30,786 nucleotides of DNA from Mucidula mucida (Eukaryota > Basidiomycota > Agaricomycetes > Agaricales > Physalacriaceae). Below the pieces are notes generated by a model, which made no database searches, was not told where the DNA came from, and worked only from the letters and a program-made list of their open reading frames with translations. The position numbers and the translations under genes are program-made. Positions 10,062-20,983 of this stretch are shown in pieces. The first letter of the stretch is position 1; the number at the start of each line of letters is the position of its first letter. The stretch is taken from the NCBI GenBank assembly GCA_015501055.1, contig JADNYV010000414.1:1-30786 (forward strand). The letters are read 5' to 3'.

Positions 10062-10584
10062 TGTTAGCGACTGACTATAGCCACATGACTAAACCAGGTA
10101 CCACAGAGAGACTTAGGGAAAGAAAGTGTTTGTGTTCGTAGAACTAGGCTAGGCCAGGTGTATAAACGAGATCGGAACTAAAGTACAATAATACTACACT
10201 ACTGCTTATATACTAGTAAGCCTGTGTTTGGGACTCCTTGTCCATATGTGTTTCCGCTAGGGATAACTCCACGCCCTTGACCCAGTGTTGTATGCTACTA
10301 GTCCATTTTGTATGCAGTGGTAACTGCATGTAAGTAATAATACTGAAACAACCATGTGTGTTACAAGTGTCGGTGGTGTGTATACAATAGGGAGTCCATG
10401 AGGTATCGACATGTATGATGTCATCCATGTGTTGGGTGTGTGTCCGACATGAGTACGGCTTCGGTAATGAAAAGGAGTATGATTGGTGATGAAACAGATG
10501 ATGAAACAGTCCATTGGTTGATAAGACAAGCCCCCGATAAGATATGATAAGATTGAAAATGTGAAAATATGGCGATTCATGACA
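10062..10584 (-). repeat. A1 5' LTR (523 bp)
   Basis: Full-length family A LTR, TGTTAGCGAC...ATTCATGACA on the plus strand. Matches 18528-19060 along its length with scattered differences, many at CpG. Confidence 0.92.
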
Positions 10585-10589
10585 GGGCA
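10585..10589 (+). repeat. target-site duplication of A1, right copy (GGGCA)
   Basis: Identical to 6229-6233. The DIRS RT coding sequence resumes here. Confidence 0.9.
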
Positions 10590-11970
10590 CTTTCAAGGCT
10601 GTTTGTTTTAAGGTGGCTCTGTTGCCCCCCAGATCTCAAGGTGCTATATGCAGTGTGTCAGAAGCATACCGGAACATACCTACTCACGTGTCTCAGTGGC
10701 CAGGGACAGTGGTTCAGATTCCAAGCAATAATTTTGTTGTGGATCCGTATTGTGCGTTTGGAGTGTCTTCCGCATGTGGAGTTTTTGGCAGTGTTGATGA
10801 TGCAGCAGCGGACATTCTGTGCGCGTCTGGTATTGGTCCCTTGTCAAAATGTGTTGACAATCATTTCCTTCTGTGTATCTTGCTCCAGTATCTTAAGTAG
10901 TATGAAAGAGTACAGATGTAGTTTACACACTTGCATTATTGCACATAGCAAGCATCAACAAACGGGTGGCCACATTTGGTGGTAAGGCAAAGATTCAGAA
11001 TTATTCCCACAGGAATTCAATAAAAACATGCTTTTTCCTTTGTGGAATCTATCTGCAGCTTCTATTTGGTCCAAAGAAGACACTAAGTTTATATACTGCT
11101 TTGCAAATGTTAACTCCATTTCTGGGCTCTTGGGTCTACCATAAAAAATCATCAAAAAATTTCCTTTCTCTTCGAGCGTCGTCCCTTTTACTAGTATTGG
11201 CTTCAACATTGACACTTGTCTGCTGTTCTTACCGCAGGAATGTTGCAAGAAGTACCTTGCATCCATTGCACTTTAGAACACAACTGCCACACATGATAAG
11301 AAGGAGACAGAGAAGCTTTACGGCCAGCTTCTCTCATGCACGCGGGTTATACCCATAAAATGTGCATACCTCACGACCTTGGAATACTTCCTGGGTGTTT
11401 TTGGTAATGCACCATTCAAACCACAAACACCACCTTAGGGGACCAAGCACAACCTATTTTGGTGGTCTACACAATTATTAGATGAACATCTCACTCAATG
11501 AATTCCTCAACCTGTTCAAGTCTGGGACTGTAGTGCTTTCTTAGAAGCCAGCTCAGGTGTGGGTATTGCAGTTGTTATTGGCAAGTGGTGGTGAGTGTGG
11601 CGCTTGGTACCAGGGTGGAATACCTCGACCAAGTGTGACATCCAGTGAGCTGAGGCCGTTGGCTTTGAATTATTGGTCCTATTCATTGTCAGACTTGGTA
11701 CAGAACATTCAGATTAACCATTTGTTCCCTTAGACTAATGGTTTGTGTTTTCTAGGTACCTGTAACCGCTGTTTTGTCAAGGTCTTCAGTGACAACACCG
11801 CCGTTGTTGAAGGATGGTGGAAAAATTGCAGTTGTAACAAGGCCGTCAACATCATCTTTAAACACATACACAATGTGTGCTCCGCTGCTGATATCACAAT
11901 ATTTACCCACTACATTAAGTCAGGAAACAACCCGGCAGACAATCCCTCTTGAGGCATATACAGCTCTCCT
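10585..11970 (+). pseudogene. DIRS-like reverse transcriptase (palm) and RNase H
   Basis: RT continues as GAICSVSEAYRNIPTHVSQW (motif A region), YCAFGVSSACGVFGSV, and LSKCVDNHF (about 10845-10867), which aligns with the catalytic x-VDD box of DIRS RTs but has Asn for the second Asp. After a frame change near 10900-10960 the reading continues with several stops through FPLWNLSAASIWSKEDTKF, ETEKLYGQLLSCTRVIP, LEYFLGVFGNAPF and EASSGVGIAVVIGKWW. RNase H: VFSDNTAVVEGWWKN (about 11788-11830) and YIKSGNNPADNPS with a TGA in place of the following Arg (PSRG) at 11950-11952. The domain order is that of DIRS-type elements. Inactive. Confidence 0.82.
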
Positions 11971-12329
11971 ACCTTCCTTCTGCCCGACATTGCACTACCA
12001 GGAGATTTTGCCCAGTTCCTCATTGCATAGGATCAACTGCTTCTCCTTGCAGAGTGTCAGCATGGCAATATTGTTCCTCTACCAAAGCCAACAAATCCCT
12101 CTTCCCTTGAGAATATTTTACCATAGCAGGATTTTGACTGGCTCCCAGAGCCGCTCGTTGACATCAACTCGTGTTTCTGACCTCCCACAACAAAGACACA
12201 TATCCCGGTTCAAGCCCTGTCCTCCTCATTTATCCATCAGCCCTTCACCACTACGCAAGCATGTTGCTGCCGGGATTGCCTGATTCAGTAGCTGCCAACC
12301 ACTGTTTGTTTGGCGGTATCTGGTCTCTT

Positions 12330-13383
12330 AACTGTTGACATGGACCGGCTCCGCAACATGATTTCTTTTGCCTATGCTAATGGAACACTTGAGACCTACG
12401 GGTCTGGACTATTATTGTGGAACATCTTCTGTGATTGTTGATGTGTCCCAGAAGATCAGAGATGCCCAGTGCTGGCAGTTCTGGTATTCAGTTTCATTGC
12501 AACGCTAGCAGGATCCTACACTGGTGGAACAATCTCAGGGTATGTCGCAGGCGTGCGCGCTTGGCATATCATCCATGGCGCGTCGTGGGTCATGAAAGAC
12601 GACAAGTTGGATGTGCTGCTACGCGTTGACGCCAGAGTCCTTGAAACAGAAGAAATGTCTGCCATACATGATTCCCGTCATTAAGGCACTTTTATCTCAC
12701 CTGGATCTCAGTGTGCCTCAGAACGCAGCTGTGGCTGCTTGTCCTGTCAACAACTTTCTACTCCGCTGCACGCTTGGGCAAGTTTACGGTTTGAACCCAA
12801 ACTAGCTTTGATCCGAAGTTTCATGTCAAGCCTTCAGACGTTGAAATGGTGACAGTCATTCATTGTCCAGTGTTCTTGCTTGGGTCTTAATGGTTCATTT
12901 GTTCAGGTGACTGATCGCAACGGCCTCCAGCAGACTACCTTTCATTTGCCATGGACTAAAGTATCCCCGACGGGCGAGGATGTATTTTGGGCACAACAGA
13001 CAGGAACGAGTGGCCCGGAGCATCTGCTGCGGGTGCACTTGGCTTTGAATCATCCTCCCCAGAACGGACATTTGTTCGTGTACAAGCAGAAGGGGAAGTT
13101 TTGGCCTTTAACAAAGTCCGCATTCATTAGGCAAATACATTTGGCGGTTACAAAGGCAAGCCTCAAGCCTCTACAAGGTCATGGCATTCGAATTGGTGCG
13201 ACATTGGAGTACCTCTTGCGCGGTGTGTCCTTTGAGGCGGTCAAGACAATCAGACGATGGGCGAGTGATGCCTTTTTGCGGTACCTGCGCAAGCACGCTG
13301 CAATTTTAGCCATATACATGCAGGCGGATCCAGTGTTGCACGAGAAGTTTATAACATATACCTTACCTCCGATTCGGAACTGA
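12330..13383 (+). pseudogene. DIRS-like tyrosine recombinase
   Basis: Integrates the circular DIRS cDNA in intact elements. N-terminal core-binding part: MDRLRNMISFAYANGTLETYG, then a TGA, VPEDQR, and GSYTGGTISGYVAGVRAWHI (12480-12570). The catalytic part holds the first Arg in AARLGKFTV near 12770 (followed by TGA), then a likely 58-nt intron 12849-12906 (GTGACA ... TTCAG). After it comes a clean 159-codon exon: VTDRNGLQQTTFHLP, KSAFIRQIH, LQGHGIRIGATLEYLLRG (the H-x-x-R box), VKTIRRWASDAFLRYLRKHAA (Trp and nearby Tyr), ending TLPPIRN and a stop at 13381-13383. The N-terminal half has at least two frame changes and two stops; the C-terminal third is undamaged. RNase H just upstream confirms DIRS rather than Crypton. 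Confidence 0.85.
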
Positions 13384-13776
13384 ATATCTATTCTATCATA
13401 CACGTTGTTTTATTGTACTTGAAATCTTTTCAGACTACGTTGACTGCATTGTTATGCCTCCTACGTCTTGGGATCTTGCAGCGCGTCGGCATACCTCCTT
13501 CAGACTGGGTTCTTGCAGATCCCTAGAGCTTGTAGGCTGAGTCGAATGGTTGTTTCGCCGAACATTGCCCAAATGAAATATATTGTCACTCCATGGTTTG
13601 ACGAGAGTGAAGTACATAAACGAGCTTTTTAACACGGACAGCTTAGATTGCACACTTACTACGAATTGTAATCTATGCCGTGAGTCAATGAGGTCCCTCT
13701 TCTCGTTCACAAAAATGAGCCATATACAGTATGCTCTAGATCGTGCCCTATGTAAACCTTGCCCAAAAACAAAAGC
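13384..13776. other. DIRS 3' tail and Hel2 3' flank
   Basis: About 390 bases between the recombinase stop and the Hel2 stop codon (convergent genes). It should hold the DIRS right terminus and the Hel2 3' UTR, but I see no clear terminal repeat and no gene. Confidence 0.4.
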
Positions 13777-16135
13777 TCAAGTTGGGAAACTCCCCAAAGT
13801 AAACAAGGTCTGCTTCTGCTTTCCTTTTCCCTTCTTGCCCTTCTTCTCAACCTCCCCGCCTCCACCGCTTTCTACACTCCCACCCTCACCCACATCCCGA
13901 CCCCCTTCCGCACCCCACACCGTCGGCTTCGGCGCGCCATTCGCACCCAGAATATTCCGCAACGACGCGTTGCCGCCAATCTGCGGTTTCGGACCCCGCG
14001 AGGCACCCGTTGACGGTAGACCCGGAAATACTGCATCGTTCAGCTTTGGCGGCGGCGCGGCTTTCCCGCTCGCTTTTGGCCCGGGAACACTGCGTATTAC
14101 GGGGGGCGCAGCAGCGACATTGGCTGCCGAGGCGGACCACGGCGTCTTATGTTGCGCCTGCCGGAATGCGGGAGCTTGGGAAGAGGATGATAACGGAGGG
14201 AATTTGGCAGCCTGAGAAGCTGCAGGAGTGGCTGGTGCTGTCATAGACGACGATGCGGCGCGGGCAACGCGGTCGAGCACTTGCCTGGACGATTGCTGAG
14301 CAGAGCGCGATCCCGTTGAGTGTTTCGCGTTCAGTACACGTCCAGAAGTAATTCCAGCATATCCGGTGCCCACAGCAGTCGGTACGAGATCCGGGAATTG
14401 TTGTCGTTGCTGAGTAGTACGTCAGAAACAAAGAAATTCGACAGAGATGGTGGATTTACCTCAACTTCGAATCCTTTCCATGACGTTAAGACATCCTGCT
14501 TTTTATCGTCCTCATCTAGAAGGTCGACAAAAGCGTTAATCAGGCTTGCGGTGTGTTCAAGGGAACGGTCAAGCACGTTCCATATCGTAGATATGAGATC
14601 CTTCGCACTGGTTTCGGAAGCACGATATCCACGGATAGCAGCCTTGACGGCGGGTACCGCAGTTGTAGGATTAGTCGCAAATGTCTGCAGTCGGGCGAGG
14701 AACGCGTTATGCTTCCTAAAAATAATGAGACACTTGGCGAAATACTATGAAGACAGACATACTGAAGCAAGGCCGGATCGACTGGATCGCGAGGCGGGGA
14801 AGGTGATGCCCGCCTGCTTTGCGTAGGCGGAGTCGGAAGCGATGAAGTGCTAGGGTTGGCGTTAGTCGTAAGCCGCGCTCCAAACCCTTCTCTCCGCCGA
14901 GCCGGTCCTGGTGGGGCTTGTTGTCGCGGTGGAGGTTCCCGTTCGTGTTCGCGGTCTCGTCTTCCTCCACGGCGGATCGGGACATCTTCAAAGTCGACAT
15001 TGACACGTCTGGCGTCCTTCATATCACGGCTGGACATGTCTGCTCCGTGCTCGTCCACCATGTGTGCCTTGAGATCTAGCGGCGTGTTGAATACGACGAA
15101 CTTTTGCGCTTGGCAGTTTGCTTGCATGCATGGATGGTGAGCTGTATTGAAATGATTTTCAAGGCGTTCGTAGTTTAGAAAACTGGACAGATTTAAGGCG
15201 GAGCATCAAGACAAACAGAGCACTTACTATTGATCCCTGACGCTATTCCTCTTGCAAAGGAAGCATTCTTCGTGTCGTTCTCGCATGTGTGAAAAGAGCT
15301 CATCGTCACCAAAGAAGCACTCGCGACAAAATTCGCATAACGGATGTATACCACCCTCAATTTGGTCGGGCAGAGATTTCATTCGGTGATTCATTGAAGG
15401 GAGATGGGCGACGAGCTGCGGGTAGGCGTAAAGGGCGTGTTCATGGGCAAAGACTTTCTTGGATCGGAGACACAGATCGCTGAAGTTTTGTTTACAAAAA
15501 GAACCAACAAACTGGAAATATATTTCGTACCACATGAGTTTGTTGTGCGTCGCTCGAACATGCAACTTGAGATCTGCCCAGCCCTTCGCGATAAAGTCAC
15601 AGTCGGCGTCCGGGCAGTTGAACCGGAGGAGAATAAGCGTGTCCTCCATCATTTCCTTGGTCTCAAAGAAGATCGCCAGTCGCTCATCCTTGAACGGTAT
15701 CGTCTCGGGCGTGAACGACAAGTAATTCGCGTCCTCCGATGTCGTGAATATGACGGTCGATTGTGGTTCCTAACAGCCCGATCAGCAGCGCGACCATCAT
15801 CAGGATGACCGAGAGCGTACCTTGCAAAACGTGCAGTCCAATTTCTTATAAAGCGCGCGCAGGCGGAGGCTGCATACATGGCACGTCCGGTGATTGCACT
15901 GCGATACAGAGTAATATTTGACGGGCTCGGCGCAAATCCAACAGACGGCCTCTTCAACGGTCGGCGCGTCGGAGGCTACAGAGTCCGCCTTGTCTTCGCG
16001 GTCGGGTTCGACGGCGGCTGGAGGAGCAGGATCCTGATTTTTGGCGCGATTGCCGCCACGGCCTCTATTGTTTCTGCGCCCGCCTTTACCTCTTGTCGAA
16101 GGCGCTGTCTGAGTGGTGGTGGTAGTCGTCGACAT
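13777..16135 (-). CDS. HEL2: Hel2/ZNF598-type RING E3 ubiquitin ligase
   Basis: Ribosome-associated quality-control E3 that ubiquitinates small-subunit proteins on collided ribosomes (known for yeast Hel2 and human ZNF598). Exons on the minus strand: 16135-15821, 15769-15531, 15479-15228, 15182-14763, 14715-14460, 14409-13777, introns 45-51 nt, 704 aa, all phases consistent. A basic Gly/Arg-rich N-terminus (GKGGRRNNRGRGG) precedes a RING finger CWICAEPVKYYSVSQCNHRTC ... CTFCK (about residues 65-105). Next come EPQSTVIFTTSEDANYLSF, CPDADC and LKLHVRATHNKLMCDLC, LCEFCRECFFGDDELFSHMRERHEECFLC and HFNTAHHPCMQANC zinc fingers, a proline/serine-rich middle, a helical segment (HNAFLARLQTFATNPTTAVP to LLDEDDKK), and a low-complexity tail ending KKGKKGKGKQKQTLFTLGSFPT. 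Yeast Hel2 is of similar length. Intact. Confidence 0.93.
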
Positions 16136-16390
16136 CGATTAGAGTAGCGTTGGCGGCGATGGGGGCAGTGGCGACGGTGGTGGTGTAAAGGGAAGAGTAT
16201 CAGAGGCGGAACCGATATCGCTGTTGAATGACACGTGTTGGTCAGCCAAGCTGTGTCACTATGTGTCTGTGTTATGCGGCTCCGTCTCCATCACGTTTCA
16301 GCAAGCCCAACCACTTAAACCGGGCATCACCGTCTTGCGGATCTGATACGAAAACTGTGGCAGATGTACTTCTGCTTGACAATGACAGCC

Positions 16391-17040
16391 TACGAGACAC
16401 AAATGCTGGCTGTTGAGGCTTGAGAAGGCCCTGAAGCGTCTCATGCGGCCACTAGGAATGTATTTTCCTGCGACTTTAGAGCCCTTCAACATTTGAACAT
16501 GCACAGTTCCTCAGGCGGATGGAATGATAAAATCAGTGAATTATGTCGCAAAATTGTGGCTTCAAACAGCAATCAATATGTCCTACAAGATGTATTGGAG
16601 GCCGTACAAGAACCTCTACCACCACCTGATCAACTGGCTTATTGAGTAGTCTTTATGCAACATTACTTGTGCCTCTCAATCTCCAAACATAGAATGCCAG
16701 TGGCTCTTATTCAATGACTCTGTCAAACCATCTATTGGTTTGTGCTGAAACAGTTACAGTGTGCAGATAAGTACCATCCATTTGTGATGTGTCACAAATA
16801 GTGGTGCCGGCTATGTAGAACTAAGGTGGAGACATCAGAGCATGCTATTCTTGTTTTCACAGCTGGCAATGACTTGATGATACTCAGAGAGGGCTTGATG
16901 CCAGAACTTTTCTTTCCAAGATTAGGATGTCATTAAAGTGCTTAGATCTTCCAGGGCAAGTTAGTGGCCAGACTGATCTTTGAGGTTGCTGAACTGTACA
17001 AGCAGTACAAGCTCCCATGTCCAAAACATGGGGTTCCTCT
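16391..17040 (+). pseudogene. LINE (non-LTR retrotransposon) 3' end relic
   Basis: One plus-strand frame runs from about 16391 to 16930 with no frameshift and four stops (near 16421, 16646, 16711 and 16799). It reads GGWNDKISELCRKIVASN, then MQHYLCLSISKHRMPVALI, VLKQLQCADKYHPFV and WCRLCRTKVETSEHAILVF followed by LMILREGLMPELFF. The cysteine-histidine pattern C-x2-C ... ETSEH, preceded by an HR-containing segment, is the zinc-binding tail seen after RT/RNase H in fungal LINE polyproteins. A neighbouring frame near 16970-17035 (ARLIFEVAELYKQYKLPCP) resembles the last segment of such proteins. The RT domain is not present. Assignment by motif only. Confidence 0.6.
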
Positions 17041-18522
17041 ATTAATGCTTCATACATACAAAAGACAAATACCTGGTGCATAGCATTAGCACCAACAAAT
17101 TCCTAAGTTAGTCTTGGGGCCTACAGCTCCTGACTATGCACTTGAGATGTGTGGTGTCCTTGATAAAAACAAAAATATCTCTATAAATAACTACCTACTG
17201 GTCTTTTGCACTGGTCAAATTTAATTATCAATATAACGGCTGGTGCTTTCATGGTCCCTTCCCTCAAGTAAGGAAAAGACTAACAAAGAATACAGGGCCA
17301 CTAATCATAGATTTGTTCAACTTGTGCCTCAGAAAAGAGATTGAATCAGGAACTGTTGATTTCCTTAAAAGTTGCTGCCACTTCCACCACAACAAACTTA
17401 ACAGACAAAAGATTGTACCGCTGTATGGAGGGATGCTAGCATAAGGTCACTGGTCAGCACTATACCTATTTTTTCTGAACTTTGATCATCATTACCTGTA
17501 TTTTCTCTCAACACCACACACTCTCATCATGTGTTGCTCTTACCATGTGTTGTGGACGTGGAAGGCAGGATACCATAACTATTATGCTTTGCTTGTGCCC
17601 ACCATTACTAAAAACTGCAGGCGCAGAACATGTTTGCCATTGGGAGGGACTCTAAGATATCTAGAATACATGCTATGTTAATATCCCAAGATCCTTGCTT
17701 CTACACATTGCAAGCTGCCCATTCAACTCTGTGCAGGCTGTTACAACTGTTCTTTCATGTCAATGCTATCTAAAAACAGTAAAATTAATTGCCAAATTAT
17801 ATCCAGTAACAACAACAAAACCCCTAAATCCTTTGATACTCCATCCACCCACCAGGTGCAGTCTAAAATTGCTTGCCTTCTCTAAAAACTAAATAAACAG
17901 ACTTTAAAAACTGAACAAACGGATTAATAGTGCAGGAACTCATTAAAAAAATGGTCTTCCTCAGCACCACCAAGTATCACCTGCCTACTACACTCTATCA
18001 CCTTACTTTGCCCTCACATTTAAAGAACTGCTTCTGTTTAGGCACTTTTGTGTCTATACCTTTCTTTTGCCTATATAATCTTGCATATATCTTGTATTGT
18101 CTGCATATTGTACTATATCACACTGCACAAAAAATTCCCAGCATTGCCCTGCCCCAGCTGCAATCACTAGATCCGCCCAGCCCTTCATCTGGAAATGTAT
18201 TCTGGCTACATAGACATTGTGTAGTTGACCGTTTCTACCGTAGCAGTTGCGTACTATAGCAGCTACTAGTTACTATCAAATCATTCCATTTGTTTGCATT
18301 CAGTGGTAACCCCTTTTGGCTCCGTGAGATAGTTCCCATATCAGTCATAGACTCCGATAGAGCCATAGTACTCTGTACCTCTATAGTTCATGCTCAAATT
18401 CCATTTCTATGTGATGGCTGCCTCACACTCCCTGACTCCTTCGTTTTATCTATCAACTCCTGCAGTTGTCGGCCACCGGCACAAATCTGATAAAACATGC
18501 TTTTGAACCGGAAAACCAAAAG
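17041..18522. other. AT-rich stretch without recognisable genes
   Basis: About 1.5 kb, visibly AT-rich and poor in CpG compared with the Hel2 gene. Short frames only, none with a recognisable motif. Probably old decayed mobile DNA by its setting and composition. Confidence 0.5.
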
Positions 18523-18527
18523 CCGCC
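18523..18527 (+). repeat. CCGCC flanking the A2 LTR, candidate target duplication
   Basis: The five bases directly left of the A2 LTR. The same five follow the right LTR of element B (27835-27839). May be a duplication made by integration of the whole composite, or chance. Confidence 0.4.
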
Positions 18528-19060
18528 TGTTAGCAACTGACTATAGCCACATGACTATAGCCACATGACTAAACCAGGTACCACAGAGAGACTCAGGGAA
18601 AGAAAATGTTCATGTTCGTGGAACTAGGCTAGGCTAGGTGTATAAACAAGATCGGAACTAAAGTACAATGATGCTACGCTACTGCTTATATACTAGTAAG
18701 TCTGTGTTTGGGACTCCTTGTCCATATGTGTTTCCGCTAGGGATAACTCCACACCCTTAACCCAGTGTTGTATGCTACTAGTCCGTGAAACCATTAAATA
18801 CGAGTGGTAACTGCATGTAAGTAATAATACTGAAACAACCATGTGTGCTACGGGTGTTGACGGTGTGTATACAATAGAGAGTCCATAAGGTGTCGGCATG
18901 TATGATGTCATTCCTGCGTTTGGCATGTGTCCAGCATGAGTATGGCTTTGATGATGAAAAGGAGTATAATTGGTGATGAAACAGTCCATTGGTTGATAAG
19001 ACAAGCCCCCGATACGATATGATGAGATGTGAAAATGTGAAAATATGGCAATTCATAACA
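18528..19060 (-). repeat. A2 3' LTR (533 bp)
   Basis: Full-length family A LTR, TGTTAGCAAC...ATTCATAACA. It contains a 14-bp tandem duplication (ACTATAGCCACATG twice, about 18540-18568) absent from both A1 LTRs. Confidence 0.9.
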
Positions 19061-19071
19061 TCACCCCCTCC

Positions 19072-20963
19072 TTAAGGCGCAAGTTCCATTCTGGGCCAGA
19101 GTCGCTCCATGAGGGCTGCAGAGGGTAGCATAACATTGAGGGGTCCAGTATTGGGCGGTGGCATGGGTTGAAATAAATGGGATGGAAATTGCGACATAGG
19201 GACTTCAATTCGAGCAAGCGCAGGTGGCTTTGGCTTGTTTGGGTACTGTTGGTAAAAATTGCGGATAGCTTTGTCGGCATTCTTGAGGTTGCATGCTGGT
19301 TCCCATGTCTGCTCATGTGTGCCATAACCCTTCCAGTGAACCTTGTATTGGAAACCCCCATGGTACTTCCGGGAATTAACCACATTCTCAACCTCCCATT
19401 CCGGCTCAACGCCTTCCAACACGTATCTCCGGGTTGTGTTGGAAACTGGGGCTCGTGATAAGGCGTCAGCAGGGCTTCATTAAACACGGGATGGATGCTC
19501 TTCCACGTGTGAGGGATCTGTAAGAACTTGTCCCAACTTTCTTGATCACTTTGAATGGCCCAAAGCATTTGTCATCGAGCTTCTTCATTGGTCGGTCCGT
19601 GCTGAGATTTGTCCCTTCCAGCCATACTTTGTCGCCTTCCTTGTACTCTACTGCTTCTATCCGCTTCCTGTCATAAAACTGTTTCATGTTCTCCTTTGCC
19701 ATCTTCAATGCTGATCCCACTTTGTCCCATGTCTTCCTCATGCCGTTGGCAAACTCCTGCGCAGTCTCATTTCTCAATGCCGTTTTCAGAGTGGTGCCTT
19801 TGTAGGGGTGTCTGCCCATGTCTGCAAAGAACGGAGTGACTTTGGTTGCCGAGTGTACCCAATCATTGTATACGAATTTGGCAGAGGGTAACTATTCATG
19901 CCAGTCGTTCTGATGGTAATTAACGAATAACCGTAAGAAATGTTCTATCTCTTGGTTCAGCTGTTCCGTTTACCCATTCGCCTGTGAATGATATGCCATT
20001 GTAAAATTTCCTTCAATGCCCAGCAACCGGTACAACTCCTTCATGAAGCGTGAATAATATTGCGGCCCTCAATCATGTATCATCTGTCGCGGCAATCCAT
20101 GTATGGGAAAGATGCAATCACGGTAAATACGAGCCATGCCTTCTGACATCAGGGTGGTGTGTATTGGTATGATGTGTAACCGCTTTATAAAATGATCCAT
20201 AAACGTGCTGATCACATTATATCCTCCCAACTCCGGCAACTTGCCGATTATGTCCGTCCCGACTTTCTCCCATGGTTTGCTTGATATGTCTATAGAATGG
20301 AGGGGTGCAGCCGGCTTTATGCGATGTGACTTTGTAACTTGGCATTTTTAACACCCTTCCACATATTCGCGGACGTCTTGGCTGATTCCTGGCCACCAAT
20401 AGGTGCGTGTGATCAACTCGAGGGTCTTGTATTGTCCGGGATGTATTGCAAGCTGTGCATCATGGTGCATTTCAAAAACTTTTCCCCGCAATTCCTTGTC
20501 CTTCGGTATGTAAATACAATCTTTCCATATAATAAGTCCATTTTCCTTCTCTTCCCATCCTTTTTCTTTGTTTTCTAATGCTTTTTGTATGTATCTGTCT
20601 TTGTTTCCTTTTCTTTGTTTGATTTTGTTAAGTAATTCGTCCTCCGGTGTAGCTACTGTATGTAAAGAAAATTGAATTTGTGATATAAAAAACTCCGGTT
20701 TTAGCAAAACAATGTTTTTGTTATTTTTTTCCCCCTTATCAAGGCCTGTCATCCTTGACAAGGCATCAGCTTTTCTCATTGTCATGAATCATCTGTATGT
20801 CATATTCCGCCAACTCCGTAACCCATCGCGCCTGCCTCCGGTTCAACTTCTGCGGCTTCCTGAAGTACTGAAGGTTTTGATGATCGGTAAAAACCTCCAC
20901 TGTCTCCTTAGCGCCTAGGAGATATTGCCGCCAGTTGTTGATTAAGTCCATAATAGCCATCAT
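19072..20963 (-). pseudogene. A2 partial polyprotein: RNase H end, integrase, chromodomain
   Basis: On the minus strand from the right: MMAIMDLINNWRQYLLGA, TVEVFTDHQNLQYFRKPQKL and RRQARWVTELAEYDIQMIH of RNase H. A deletion of about 11 nt near 20785 relative to A1 removes KPGRT and shifts the frame. Then integrase (KADALSRMTGL to YWWPGISQDVREYVEGC), with the TGA at 20069-20071 and TAA at 19970-19972 found at the same codons in A1. The C-terminal domain (KVWLEGTNLSTDRP, FGPFKVIKKVG) follows, then after another frame change an undamaged chromodomain (ENVVNSRKYHGGFQYKVHWK, YGTHEQTWEPACNLKNADKA) ending at 19072. Where A1 has TGA in QV*WVTEL, A2 keeps CGA. Confidence 0.88.
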
Positions 20964-20983
20964 CTCTTTGTTGTAGATCTTAT

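Larger units (their letters stand above)
6234..10584 (-). mobile_element. Ty3/gypsy chromovirus, family A copy A1
   Basis: LTR retrotransposon of 4351 bp, coding on the minus strand, inserted in the DIRS-like RT. Bounded by LTRs 6234-6422 and 10062-10584 (TGTTAG...TCATRACA) and a 5-bp duplication GGGCA. Gene order in its own direction is protease, RT, RNase H, integrase, chromodomain; this order and the chromodomain identify a Ty3/gypsy chromovirus. Gag is absent and the protease starts about 40 nt inside the 5' LTR. Many stops are TGA where arginine is expected. Not autonomous. Confidence 0.93.
4255..13383 (+). mobile_element. DIRS-like tyrosine-recombinase retrotransposon, decayed and interrupted
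   Basis: Order on the plus strand: Gag-like ORF with zinc knuckles (4255-5817), reverse transcriptase start (5818-6233), the foreign gypsy element A1 (6234-10584), the rest of RT and RNase H (10585-11970), and a tyrosine recombinase (about 12330-13383). This gene set, with a tyrosine recombinase in place of a DDE integrase, defines DIRS-type retroelements. Removing 6234-10589 brings the RT frame back together across the site (TW before, GTF after). The element carries many stops and several frameshifts and is dead. Coordinates cover only coding parts; termini were not found. Confidence 0.85.
18528..20983 (-). mobile_element. Ty3/gypsy chromovirus, family A copy A2, truncated
   Basis: Same family and orientation as A1. 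It keeps its 3' LTR (18528-19060), polypurine tract, chromodomain, integrase and part of RNase H. Homology to A1 (to about 8375) stops at 20983, exactly where the left LTR of element B starts. The protease, RT and 5' LTR are missing and do not appear on the far side of B. Confidence 0.9.

Noticed and set aside
10213..10596. Open frames of about 107-127 codons inside the A1 LTR, and similar ones at 18693-19056
   Set aside because: They lie wholly inside LTRs, differ between copies and carry no protein motif.
12330..13383. Tyrosine recombinase as a Crypton (DNA transposon)
   Set aside because: RNase H and RT of DIRS type lie directly upstream on the same strand, so the recombinase belongs to a DIRS-like element.
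4139..13442. Shared 9-mer ACGTTGACT near 4142 and 13437 as a possible DIRS split repeat
   Set aside because: A 9-base match between two ~400-bp regions is expected by chance about half the time, and the match does not extend.
18523..18527. Continuation of the truncated P450 at the left side of A2
   Set aside because: Reading the minus strand from 18527 gives no Y-G-x-x-W-R C-helix or any later P450 motif.
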